Shown here: piece by piece, positions 15,847 to 24,071 of the stretch
Position numbering within the stretch: position 1 is the stretch's first letter
How the letters are laid out: each line of letters begins with the position of its first letter
Assembly: GCA_030040865.1 (NCBI GenBank)
Contig: JASHSX010000087.1
Span: 1-62,126, forward strand
Source of the DNA: Thermoplasmata archaeon
GTDB lineage: Archaea; Thermoplasmatota; Thermoplasmata; Lutacidiplasmatales; UBA184
DNA length: 62,126 nt
Direction: 5' to 3'
Program-made: the position numbers and the translations under genes
Notes under the pieces: generated by a model
Seen by the model: the letters and a program-made list of their open reading frames with translations, nothing else
The model's database searches: none
Told to the model about the DNA's origin: nothing

Positions 15847-16978
15847 ATGCGGGCGGCACGGAGCGCAGCTCGATACCGCCGACCGGCACCGTGGTCCCAT
15901 CATCGCCCGGAACGCTCGTCCGATCGACGAACGCCCGCAGCCGTCGGTAGGCGACGATCGCCTCCGCGAAGTTGCGCTCCCGCAGCGCCACGGCGACGAT
16001 GCGCAGCTCGGCGAGCGCGGGCGCCACCTCGACTCCGGAGCCGCGGAACTCGCTGAGCCGGTCCCGCATCCGGTGGAGGTCCTCCAGGAAGCGGGGCTGC
16101 AGGACGGTCCAGACCGCGACGGCGGCGCGCGCGAGCAGGTCCTCGCCGGCCTTCCGCTGTCCCCGGGCGATGAGGCGGCGGCCCTCCTCGAGAGGGCCGA
16201 GGGCGGGGGTCGGGTCGCCGCCGAGCTCCCGGACCGTGGCCGCGAGGAGCTCACACTCGGTCACCAGGATCCGGCCGACCTGCCACTCTTCCTCGACGCG
16301 CCCGAGCTCGTCGCGGACGTGCGCGAGGCGCCGCTGGGCGCCGACCAGGTCGCCGGTCGCAACGGCCCGCTGGATCGCGGCGAGCTCGACGTCGGCGCTC
16401 CCGGTCCGGACGAGCTGCGCGAGCTCGTTGCGACGAGCGAGCGCGCTCTCGTACTCCTCGGCGAGCGCGCTCGAAACGTGGACGAACATCTCGCGGGAGA
16501 GGACCTCCATCGACGCGGTGTCGTCGACGAGCCGCGCGGCGTTCGCCCGCGCCTCGAAGTCGGTGAAGTCGAGGCCGAGGCGGCGGCCGATCGCGAAGTA
16601 CTCCTCGATCCGCCGGCGCATCTCGACCGCCGTCGGCGGCGCCGGCAGCGCGGGCAGGTTGCGGAGCGGGCTCAGAAGCTCGCCCCCCGCCGGGACCTTC
16701 GGCGGGGGGGCCGCCTCCGCGACCCCGAGCGCCGGGAACCTCGGGGGCCGGCTGAGGAGTCCCCGGGCGGGTTCGGCCGCCGGGGAGACGGGCTGGGAGA
16801 GGTCGACGGTGGCGAGCAGCTCCGCCACGGTGCGCACGTACGCGGGGTCGGCGGCGGCCACGTCCCCGGCCGCCTCGCGGACCGGTTGGAACAGGTCGGC
16901 GGCCAGGTGGCACGACGGGCACTCGCTCTCGCCGCTCGCCACGAGGGCCCCGCACGCGGGGCATCGGGGGGACTCCAT
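15845..16978 (-). CDS. Zinc-ribbon protein with long helical (coiled-coil) domain
   Basis: The 377-residue protein opens with a zinc ribbon, CPACG and CPSCH (residues 6-23), followed by an Ala/Pro-rich linker to about 110 and a helical region with many Glu/Arg/Ala heptad-like stretches (about 115-355: MRRRIEEYFAIGRRLG, FLEDLHRMRDRLSEFR). The last residues are polar. No enzyme motif is seen. Similar zinc-ribbon plus helical-repeat proteins are common in Thermoplasmatota without known function. It begins eight bases after the htpX stop, so it is probably translated from the htpX message; a link to membrane quality control is inference only. Confidence 0.8.
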   Translation of the reverse strand: MESPRCPACGALVASGESECPSCHLAADLFQPVREAAGDVAAADPAYVRTVAELLATVDLSQPVSPAAEPARGLLSRPPRFPALGVAEAAPPPKVPAGGELLSPLRNLPALPAPPTAVEMRRRIEEYFAIGRRLGLDFTDFEARANAARLVDDTASMEVLSREMFVHVSSALAEEYESALARRNELAQLVRTGSADVELAAIQRAVATGDLVGAQRRLAHVRDELGRVEEEWQVGRILVTECELLAATVRELGGDPTPALGPLEEGRRLIARGQRKAGEDLLARAAVAVWTVLQPRFLEDLHRMRDRLSEFRGSGVEVAPALAELRIVAVALRERNFAEAIVAYRRLRAFVDRTSVPGDDGTTVPVGGIELRSVPPA

Positions 16979-16985
16979 GGCGTCG

Positions 16986-17921
16986 CTAGCTCCGCAGGGG
17001 CTGGCCGGACGGAGCGGCCCGGGCCCCGGAGTTCCGCGTGCCGGGGCGGTAGCGGAAGTCGGCCCGCATCGCCCGGAGCCGACGGATCCGTTCCGGCGTC
17101 GGCGGGTGGGTGGAGAACAGGGACGCGAACGACGCCCCCCGGAACGGGTTCACGATGTAGAGGCTCGACTGGGCCGGGGAGCCGACGGTGATCGGACGCC
17201 GCTGGTTCGCGCTCTCGAGCTTCTGGAGGGCGCTCGCGAGCGACTCGGGATCCCCGAGGGTGACGGCCCCGACCTGGTCGGCGCGGAACTCGCGCGAACG
17301 GGAGATCGCGAGCTGGATCAGGATCGCCGCGATCGGCGCGGTGATCAGAGCGAGGATCAGGACGATCGGGTTCACGCTGCCGCGGCTGTTGCCGCTTCCG
17401 CCGAACAGCATCGAGAAGAAGACGATCTGCGCCGCGTAGGAGATCGCTCCCGCCAGCGTGGCGGCGAACGTCATGAGCAGGACGTCCCGGTCCTTGACGT
17501 GCGCGAGCTCGTGGGCGAGCACGCCGCGCAGCTCCCGGTCGTCGAGGACCTGGAGGATGCCTTCCGTCGCCGCGACGACGGCGTGCCGTTCGTTGCGTCC
17601 TGTCGCGAAGGCGTTCGGCGTGGCGGTGGGCACGATCGCGAGCCGCGGCGCCACGAGGCCGAACTGCGGGGCGAGCTCGTCGACGAGGCGGGCGAGCCGG
17701 GGGGCCTCGGCCGGGGTCACGATCTTCGCCTTCGTCGACCAGAGGACGAGCCGGTCGCAGGCGAAGAACGAGACGAGATTCAGGACCAGCGACAGGCCGA
17801 GCGCGATCACGAGGCCGAGCAGCCAGGAACCGAACAGGTACTCGCCGACGAGACCGCCGACGAGCACGAACAACCCCGCCACGACGGCGAAGAGGACCGC
17901 CGTCTTGACGCGCGGACCCAT
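16986..17921 (-). CDS. htpX: HtpX-type membrane zinc metalloprotease
   Basis: The 311-residue protein belongs to peptidase family M48B. It has two N-terminal membrane helices (about 7-30 and 32-55), the catalytic zinc motif HELAH within VLAHELAHVKDRDVLL (about 138-150), two further helices (LLMTFAATLAGAISYAAQIVFF and NPIVLILALITAPIAAILIQLAISRSREFRADQ), the third ligand Glu in REFRADQVGA, and STHPPTPERIRRL near the end. It degrades misfolded membrane proteins at the cytosolic face. ATG 17921 is the family start; AGCTTTTGAG about 45 bases upstream may be its TATA box and GAGGGG its ribosome site. It is co-transcribed with the zinc-ribbon gene downstream. Confidence 0.95.
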   Translation of the reverse strand: MGPRVKTAVLFAVVAGLFVLVGGLVGEYLFGSWLLGLVIALGLSLVLNLVSFFACDRLVLWSTKAKIVTPAEAPRLARLVDELAPQFGLVAPRLAIVPTATPNAFATGRNERHAVVAATEGILQVLDDRELRGVLAHELAHVKDRDVLLMTFAATLAGAISYAAQIVFFSMLFGGSGNSRGSVNPIVLILALITAPIAAILIQLAISRSREFRADQVGAVTLGDPESLASALQKLESANQRRPITVGSPAQSSLYIVNPFRGASFASLFSTHPPTPERIRRLRAMRADFRYRPGTRNSGARAAPSGQPLRS

Positions 17922-17986
17922 GATCGAGAACCCCTCGCCGTAGACACCGGAATCCGGCTCAAAAGCTCTCGGAGGAGCCGCTCCCC

Positions 17987-19300
17987 TCACGGTTCGGGCC
18001 CGCGCGGCGCGAGGTGTCGACGCGCAGACGGCGTGGGGTGGAACGTTCCCGGACCGAACTCCGGGCGGGCCCATCGGGGACGCGCCGCCTCGGGCGGCCA
18101 GCGACGCCGGCACGACGGGCAGCGGAACCCCCGGCCTCGCCCGCGCGATCGGGCCCGTCGGTCGCACGTCGCGCATCGCGGGGGATCGAGGCCCGCGGCC
18201 CGCGGGGACAGTCGTACGAGCTGCATCCCCTCGAGGCGGAACACCGGGTCCGCGGCCCGGCTCCCCCAGATGCGCAGACGGTCTCCCGGAGCGAGCGTGC
18301 GGGCGACGGCGGGCAGGGTCTTCGTGGGCTCGAACGCGAGGCAGTCGAGAGGAACTCCGTTACGGTCGGCGAACGGGAGTTCCACGTGACCCCCCGCCAA
18401 GACCCTCGGCGGTCCGCGGACGGTGCCGAAAAGGACCGCGGACCGGTACGGCCCGATCGCGTCGGCGCCGAGGACCGCGAGGTGGTCCCCGGTGCCCTGG
18501 TTCGTGCGGAAGAGCATCCAGCGGTCTACCGGTTCGGAACGGACCGAGCGCAGGGCTCGCGTCGCGGCGAGGGGGCTCGTCGCCCGCATTCCGAACAAGA
18601 TCGGGCAATCGGTATGCGGCGTCACCAGGAGCCGCCGGGTGCGGACATCCTCGCAGAGGAACAGCCGGGGGTCAGCCGCCTGGGCGCGGCGCACGCTTCG
18701 CGCATCGACCGCACGACGGCGTCCGATCCGGGACGGGCGACGGTACGCGATCGCCTCCCACGTCGGATGGCCGGCGGGCCAGGCGACGGCGGCGGTGGCA
18801 CCGACGATCCCCCGGTCCGATCCGAGGGTCCGGACGAGCGCCCCCCCGCGCCTTAGGGCCGAGCGGACGTCCGCCGGGTCGACCACGTCCCGGACCGCCC
18901 GCCAGTACCAGTGGGCCGCCGGTCGGTGGTCGGTCACCACGAGCGCCGGATCGGTGCCGGCCGCGCCGACCGAGGCCGAGGCCCGCACCGCCGCCCACGC
19001 GACGTCGAGCAGCTCCGGCCCACGATCCGGACCTCTCGATCGGGCTCCAGAGAACGCCCAGACCGGTCGGCCCGCGACCCGTCCCACCGCGCGTCGGGGG
19101 CCCCGCCCGCGGCCGAACCGGGCCGATAGCGCGGCGTTCCCGCGCGTCTTCCACGGGACGTTCGGGTTGAGCCGGACGAGCCTCGGCTCGCCGATGAGAT
19201 CGAATCCGGCGTCCCCGGCCGCGCGGATCACCTCGGTGAGGACGTGCGTCGTGCAGCCGCCCCGGGGGCTGTCGGTGTCGTCGATCCCCAACCAGAGCAT
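17987..19300 (-). CDS. tiaS: tRNA(Ile2) 2-agmatinylcytidine synthetase TiaS
   Basis: The 437-residue protein starts MLWLGIDDTDSPRGGCTTHV, the hallmark of TiaS, which ligates agmatine to C34 of tRNA-Ile2 using ATP so that the anticodon reads AUA. Further marks are VRLNPNVPWKTRGNAAL, a conserved HWYWRAVRDVV-like stretch, FRTNQGTGDHL near residue 270, an OB-fold region, and a C-terminal zinc ribbon CATC...CPSC at about 385-410. The frame is open upstream, but this start is the only one that fits the family. It lies 47 bases after the korB stop, perhaps in the same transcript. The enzyme is archaea-specific and essential where tested. Confidence 0.95.
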   Translation of the reverse strand: MLWLGIDDTDSPRGGCTTHVLTEVIRAAGDAGFDLIGEPRLVRLNPNVPWKTRGNAALSARFGRGRGPRRAVGRVAGRPVWAFSGARSRGPDRGPELLDVAWAAVRASASVGAAGTDPALVVTDHRPAAHWYWRAVRDVVDPADVRSALRRGGALVRTLGSDRGIVGATAAVAWPAGHPTWEAIAYRRPSRIGRRRAVDARSVRRAQAADPRLFLCEDVRTRRLLVTPHTDCPILFGMRATSPLAATRALRSVRSEPVDRWMLFRTNQGTGDHLAVLGADAIGPYRSAVLFGTVRGPPRVLAGGHVELPFADRNGVPLDCLAFEPTKTLPAVARTLAPGDRLRIWGSRAADPVFRLEGMQLVRLSPRAAGLDPPRCATCDRRARSRGRGRGFRCPSCRRRWPPEAARPRWARPEFGPGTFHPTPSARRHLAPRGPEP

Positions 19301-19347
19301 GGACGAGGAGCGGTCCTTTCGTACCGGCGGCGTCCGGGCGTCGCCCG

Positions 19348-20214
19348 TCAGACGACGGCGGCGAGGAGCTTCTCGTAGGCGGGACGGTTCGTCTCGAGGC
19401 CCAGGTCCGCGCCGAGCGGTCCCGTCCGGTCGGGCAGCAGCTTGAGCTCGAGTCCCTCGGGCTTCGTCTCCTTCGGCCGGTGCATGACGCCGATCGGGAT
19501 GCGGCCCGACTCGAGCGTCTCCAGGCAGAGGCGGAACATCGCCTTGCGGTCCGTCGGGTCGTAGCCCCCGAGCGTCGCGACGTCGACGACCTTCTCGCGC
19601 CACAGCTTGAACGTGTCGTTGTACGTCACGCACGGGGAGAGGTCCTCGACGAACGCGAAGCCGCGGTTCTCCCGGTTGAACCGGAGCCCCTCCTCGAGTA
19701 CCGCGGTCATCGTCTTGGGGTCCCCCGAGAACGTCCGCGCGATGAAGTTCGACGCGGGGATGGAGAGCGCGGTCAGGATCGCGTCGAACGGCGGCTCCAC
19801 GTTCCCCTCGAAGCCGATCGGGGCCGTCGGCGAGGGCTGGCCCTTCGTCAGTCCGTACGTCTCGTTGTTCATCACGAGGTAGAGGATCGACGCGTTCTTC
19901 TTGAACGCGTGCATGAAATGTCCCATCCCGATCGCGTAGCCGTCCCCGTCGCCGCCCGCCGCGACGACGGTGAGCGCGGGGTTCGCGAGCTTCACTCCGA
20001 CCGCCTGGGCGAGCAAGCGCCCGTGAAGAGCGTGGAGCCCGTTCACTTCCACGAAATTGTGGATCGATCCGGAGCAACCGATCCCGCCGACGAGGACGAG
20101 CTCGTGGTTCGCGATCTTCTGGTTCGCCGCCGCCTTCTTCACCGCGGCGAGCACACCGAAATCGCCGCAGCCGGGGCACCAGATCGAGGGGCGGGCCTTC
20201 GCGGACTGTACCAC
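19348..20214 (-). CDS. korB: 2-oxoacid:ferredoxin oxidoreductase, beta subunit (TPP-binding)
   Basis: A 288-residue beta subunit carrying WCPGCGDFGVL and GGIGCSG, which with a later Cys (LSPCVTYND) hold the 4Fe-4S cluster, and the thiamine pyrophosphate motif GGDGDGYAIGMGHFMHAFKK followed by MNNETYGLTKGQ. It oxidatively decarboxylates 2-oxoacids to acyl-CoA and reduces ferredoxin in the cytosol. The start is GTG at 20214, one base after the alpha subunit stop, so the two are coupled. The two-subunit fused form is typical of archaeal 2-oxoglutarate or broad 2-oxoacid enzymes. With the succinyl-CoA synthetase in this window, 2-oxoglutarate is the likeliest substrate, but this is inference. Confidence 0.95.
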   Translation of the reverse strand: MVQSAKARPSIWCPGCGDFGVLAAVKKAAANQKIANHELVLVGGIGCSGSIHNFVEVNGLHALHGRLLAQAVGVKLANPALTVVAAGGDGDGYAIGMGHFMHAFKKNASILYLVMNNETYGLTKGQPSPTAPIGFEGNVEPPFDAILTALSIPASNFIARTFSGDPKTMTAVLEEGLRFNRENRGFAFVEDLSPCVTYNDTFKLWREKVVDVATLGGYDPTDRKAMFRLCLETLESGRIPIGVMHRPKETKPEGLELKLLPDRTGPLGADLGLETNRPAYEKLLAAVV

Positions 20215-20215
20215 G

Positions 20216-22009
20216 CTAGCTCACCTCTCGGATCTGCGCGATGATCTCGGGGGCTCGGAACGAGTTGCCGTCGTACTTGACGATGTTCCGGAGCTTGGAG
20301 TGGTACTGGGGGAGGGTCTCGCGCAGGAGCCGCGCGAACTGTCCCGTGTAGTTGTGCTCGACGACATAGGCGACGTCGACCCCCTCGAGGAATGGCCCGA
20401 TCTCGTGGGTCGGCACGGGGTAGACGGTGCGGGCCTGGTAGTAGCGCGTGGGAGTCCCGCGGGCCTCGAGGAGGGTCTGGGCCTCGCGGATCGGTCCGGA
20501 GGTGCTGCCGTAGCCGATGAGACCGACCCGGGCGGTCGCCGGGCCGAAGAGGCGACCGGCGGGGAGGTCGTCCCGAGCCTTCGCCATCTTCTCCATCCGC
20601 TTCTGCATCATTCGGATCCGGTTGGTCGGATTGACGGAGACATGGCCCCACTCGTCGTGCTCGTTCCCCGTCGATTGGGACCAGACGCCGGGCGTCCCGG
20701 GCGGGGCGACCGGGCTCACGCCGTCGTCCTGGAAGCTGTAGCCCTTGTACTCGGCGAACGCCGCCACGGCTTCGGCGGTCAGTCGCTTCCCCCGGTCAAT
20801 CCGCACCTTGGCGAGGTCGAACTTGGGGACGGTTACCGTGTTCTGGCAGAGCGCCTGATCGAGGAGCAGGATCACGGGCGCCCGCCACTTCTCGGCGAGG
20901 TTCAGGGCGTCGGCGGTCACGAGGAACGCGTCGTCGGCCGTTGCCGGCGCTACGATGAACCGGGGATACTCGCCGTGACCGAGGTTCGCGAGGTGCGAGA
21001 GGTCCGACTGTTCGTGACGGGTCGGTTCCCCTGTCGAGGGTCCCACCCGCTGGCAGTCGGCGACCACGATCGGGAGCTCGGCGGTGCCGGCCTGGCCGAT
21101 CCCCTCGGTCATCAGCGAGAGTCCCGGGCCGCTCGTGCTCGTCATCGCGCGGGCGCCCGCATAGGCCGCCCCGAGGATCATGTTGACGGCGGCGAGCTCG
21201 TCCTCGGCCTGCCGCACGACGCCGTGGAGCGGAGGCAGGTACCGCTGGAGGTACTCCATCACCTCGGTGGCCGGGGTGATCGGGTAGCCGGCGAAGAACC
21301 GACCGCCTCCCACGACGAATCCGAGGGCGACCGCCTGGTTCCCCGTCGTGAGGACGAGGTCGTGGGCGTCGCCGTCCACGAGGGAGAACCGGTCGGGCAC
21401 CCCCGCGGACTCGAGGGCGACCTTGCGGCCGATCTCGAGGGCCTTCAGGTTCTTCTCGAGGGCCTCTCCGCCCCTCCGCTTGAACCGCTCCTCGATGACC
21501 TGGCGGGTCATCGTGTGGTCGAAGCCGAAGATCACCGAGAGCGCCCCGTACGCGGCTGTGTTCTTGAAGATGGGTTGACCGAGCGGCCCTCCGACGAGCG
21601 TCGCGAACGGAAAGCCGGCCGAGTTCGGGAGGTCGAGCTTGAAGGTCGTGGAGTCGTACAGGACGAAGGCATGGGAGGCCAGCTCGGGTCCGCCCATCTC
21701 CACGGCCTCGTTGTCGAACGCGACGAGGACGTCCACCTGGGACTTCACCGCCGCGATCGGATCGCGGCTCGCGCGCACCGACGCGTCGGCATGGCCGCCA
21801 CGGATCCGCGAGAGGACGTTCCGCGAGGTGTAGACGTAGAGCCCTCGCTTGCGGAAGTACCGTCCGAGAAGATCGGAGACGGTGAGGGTGCCGTCGCCGC
21901 CCTGGCCCCCGATCATGACGCTCAGGTCGGCGAGTTCCATCGGCGGGCGGGACGAGCCGGGCGCCGCCTCGGGGGTGAGCGGGGTCGTGTGCGTCGCGGG
22001 GGTGGTCAT
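20216..22009 (-). CDS. korA: 2-oxoacid:ferredoxin oxidoreductase, fused gamma-alpha subunit
   Basis: The 597-residue protein has an N-terminal gamma domain (about 28-210) with IGGQGGDGTLTVSDLLGRY and SRIRGGHADASVRAS, then the alpha domain with FAGYPITPATEVMEYL, the YPITP motif of substrate and CoA binding, followed by EDELAAVNMILGAAYAGARAMTSTSGPG. The C-terminal third contains a conserved IGYGSTSGPIREA. The gamma-alpha fusion is standard for archaeal and some bacterial KorA. ATG 22009 was chosen over open sequence upstream because a TATA box about 60 bases upstream would give a 30-40 base leader with GGAGAA before the start. Partner beta subunit follows immediately. Confidence 0.95.
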   Translation of the reverse strand: MTTPATHTTPLTPEAAPGSSRPPMELADLSVMIGGQGGDGTLTVSDLLGRYFRKRGLYVYTSRNVLSRIRGGHADASVRASRDPIAAVKSQVDVLVAFDNEAVEMGGPELASHAFVLYDSTTFKLDLPNSAGFPFATLVGGPLGQPIFKNTAAYGALSVIFGFDHTMTRQVIEERFKRRGGEALEKNLKALEIGRKVALESAGVPDRFSLVDGDAHDLVLTTGNQAVALGFVVGGGRFFAGYPITPATEVMEYLQRYLPPLHGVVRQAEDELAAVNMILGAAYAGARAMTSTSGPGLSLMTEGIGQAGTAELPIVVADCQRVGPSTGEPTRHEQSDLSHLANLGHGEYPRFIVAPATADDAFLVTADALNLAEKWRAPVILLLDQALCQNTVTVPKFDLAKVRIDRGKRLTAEAVAAFAEYKGYSFQDDGVSPVAPPGTPGVWSQSTGNEHDEWGHVSVNPTNRIRMMQKRMEKMAKARDDLPAGRLFGPATARVGLIGYGSTSGPIREAQTLLEARGTPTRYYQARTVYPVPTHEIGPFLEGVDVAYVVEHNYTGQFARLLRETLPQYHSKLRNIVKYDGNSFRAPEIIAQIREVS

Positions 22010-22063
22010 CGAAGATTCTCCGAACCGGGTCTCGCCGAGTAGCACGTCGTTCGAGAACCGGAC

Positions 22064-22074
22064 GATATTTAAGG
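22064..22074 (-). promoter_or_regulatory. TATA box of the korAB operon
   Basis: CCTTAAATATC on the minus strand, about 60 bases before the korA ATG, in an AT-richer spot between divergent genes. This gives a short leader, not a leaderless mRNA. Confidence 0.6.
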
Positions 22075-22242
22075 GGTCCTTTACGGAGTGGGGCGTTGCC
22101 CCTTTGCGAACCCCGCGGACTTCCGCGGAATTACGACCCGTGGCCGCGAAATACTCGCTAGCCCCGGCGGAACGTCGGCAGCATCTCCTGCGCGAGCCGG
22201 TCGGGGCTCGTAATCGATCGGAGAACAATCGTCCTCAGAAGT

Positions 22243-22252
22243 CATATAATCT
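22243..22252 (+). promoter_or_regulatory. TATA box of the secreted protein gene at 22273
   Basis: CATATAATCT centred 26 bases before the ATG, consistent with a leaderless message. Confidence 0.65.
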
Positions 22253-22272
22253 GTAGAGTTACTCAAAATCCC

Positions 22273-23877
22273 ATGATCGCTGATGAGGCGGTCAGAGCTC
22301 CACCACGTCGGAGACGATGGATTCCCTTCGTTGCGATTGCGGTGACGATCCTTGTGGTCGTTGCCTCCGCGGTGTACGTGCTTCGATCCCCGTCGCCCTC
22401 CACGAACCCGTCCGAAGGTCCGGGCATACAGATTTCCGTCGACCCGGCGTCGCTACCCAGTCTTTCGTCGACAGTCGCGGCGGACGAGCTGGAGAATGTG
22501 ACGATCCAGATATTTTCCGTGATGCCGTCCTCGGAGGGATACGCCGGGGTCAACCTGACCAGGGCCAACCTCTCATCGAACCCCTACCTCGATGAGTTGT
22601 TCCTAGGTACGCCGAGTCAGACTGGTGTTGCCGCCGGGAACCTCTCCGCCGAGTTCTATTCCATCGATCGCGCGTGGCTCGCGACCATGAGCCCGATGAC
22701 TCAGACCGTCAGCCTCCAGCTTTACGCCACTCTCTCGGTCACCGAAAGCGGAGTCTCTGACCAGTATACCTACTTCAACAATGTCCCCTACAACCCGAGA
22801 ACCCCCCCCGCGGACTTCTCCTCCTCGGTCTACTTCCCACCCCAGCCGACGTACTCCGGGCCCGCCGCCGCGGTCGCCAGAACCGGCATTTCTCCTTCCG
22901 AGAGGCCTCCCCCCTCCTGCGACCCTGGCGACTACTGGGAGCCGACCAACCTTACGTACATTTCCGATGGGTATGTGCCTCTCGCGATCGCCAACGCGGC
23001 GGGATCTCCGGCGGGAGCTCAACTCAGCTACGGCATCTCGTACGCCGACACTGCCCTGGAACTGAGCTTCACGAGCGCAACCTCCGAGGAGACCTCCACC
23101 GCGTACTCCGGCCTCCAGATGAGCGAAGACCCGTCGTGGTCAGGAACCGACACGAGCTTCCAGGGCGGGGAATATGCGGCAGGGGCGAATTCTGGTGGGG
23201 ACCCGACCTTCATCGGACTTTCGGGCGCGGAGCTCACGATCTGGGGATATCATGAGGCGGTGGAATACCTGTCGGGAGACACGTGCACTCAGGCTTGGGT
23301 CAACGCCTACTCCACTAGCGTTCAGCTCGATGGATTCGAGAGCGGCTCCAACTTCAACTTCACGGAAACCAGTCTTCCGGCGTACTTCGCCAGCTTGCTC
23401 GGCGACATGTCGGACTGGACAGCGCTCGACACCGCGACCCTTGACTACGGCGGGTCGGGCATCCAGTTCTACACGGTTCTCGAGACGGCGGCCGGTTATG
23501 ACAATGCCCAAGACGCCGAGGCTCAGGCCGAGACGGCGTTCACGACGCTCGACTTTGCCCTAGGGGCCGCCCTACTCGTATGTGACGTCTTGAACGTGAT
23601 CCCTGGTTTCGATGAGGTCGACTCCGCCCCTGAGGCCCTCGTGGTCCTCGGCGACGTCGCGGGTGTCGCGGCGGACTTGATGAACCTATTCAGTACCATC
23701 AGCTTCTCCACTAGCTCGCATACGTCGATTGAGCAATTCGGCGTCGATGTCAATCCGGCCGGTGCCCACGACAACTTGGAAGCGACGTTCTATGAGGCAT
23801 CGGTTGGGGAACAACTCTCGATCGGAAGCAGCACGTACGACCCGAACATGCCACTGCTTTACGTCGACGCGACCTAG
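22273..23877 (+). CDS. Large membrane-anchored secreted protein, unknown function
   Basis: A 534-residue protein with an Arg-rich start (PPRRRRW), one membrane helix (about 16-37, PFVAIAVTILVVVASAVYVL) and an exported region of about 490 residues rich in Ser, Thr, Asn, Tyr and acidic residues, with several sequons (NVT, NLT, NLS, NFT). At about 415-475 is a hydrophobic stretch, FALGAALLVCDVLNVIPGF...EALVVLGDVAGVAADLMNLF, which resembles the small hydrophobic helical linkers (pre-toxin type) of polymorphic toxins, but only weakly. No catalytic motif is visible. It stands alone behind a strong leaderless promoter, divergent from korA. Exposure on the cell surface is inferred from topology. Confidence 0.75.
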   Translation: MIADEAVRAPPRRRRWIPFVAIAVTILVVVASAVYVLRSPSPSTNPSEGPGIQISVDPASLPSLSSTVAADELENVTIQIFSVMPSSEGYAGVNLTRANLSSNPYLDELFLGTPSQTGVAAGNLSAEFYSIDRAWLATMSPMTQTVSLQLYATLSVTESGVSDQYTYFNNVPYNPRTPPADFSSSVYFPPQPTYSGPAAAVARTGISPSERPPPSCDPGDYWEPTNLTYISDGYVPLAIANAAGSPAGAQLSYGISYADTALELSFTSATSEETSTAYSGLQMSEDPSWSGTDTSFQGGEYAAGANSGGDPTFIGLSGAELTIWGYHEAVEYLSGDTCTQAWVNAYSTSVQLDGFESGSNFNFTETSLPAYFASLLGDMSDWTALDTATLDYGGSGIQFYTVLETAAGYDNAQDAEAQAETAFTTLDFALGAALLVCDVLNVIPGFDEVDSAPEALVVLGDVAGVAADLMNLFSTISFSTSSHTSIEQFGVDVNPAGAHDNLEATFYEASVGEQLSIGSSTYDPNMPLLYVDAT

Positions 23878-23942
23878 TCCGGCACCGAGGCGGTCACCCG
23901 AGAACCATCGCCCCCTGGATCAGCAACCCGCACGCGCCACAG

Positions 23943-23970
23943 CGGTCTGAGATACTAACGGTCTCAACCG
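23943..23970. other. Imperfect inverted repeat (hairpin) in the gap before leuA
   Basis: CGGT-c-TGAGA pairs with TCTCA-ACCG across a nine-base loop: nine pairs with one bulged C. It lies 66 bases after the secreted-protein stop and about 100 before the next start. It could terminate the upstream transcript or bind a regulator. No U-tract follows, so a terminator is not clear. Confidence 0.35.
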
Positions 23971-24036
23971 AACAGTGTCCGGCGCGTGGCCTCCTGGCTG
24001 GAACGGCGACTTACCGAGTCCCCGGGGGCACAGCGC

Positions 24037-24046
24037 GAAAGGTTAA
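24037..24046 (+). promoter_or_regulatory. TATA-like box of the leu/thiolase operon
   Basis: GAAAGGTTAA lies about 30 bases before the GTG at 24072 and is the only A/T-rich site nearby. It suggests a leaderless or near-leaderless operon mRNA. Confidence 0.5.
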
Positions 24047-24071
24047 CTCGGCCCCTCCGCTGGAACCGGGA

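Noticed and set aside
14497..16056. Long open frame on the plus strand through hisS
   Set aside because: Antisense to hisS, with shadow composition. The hisS motifs on the minus strand are complete.
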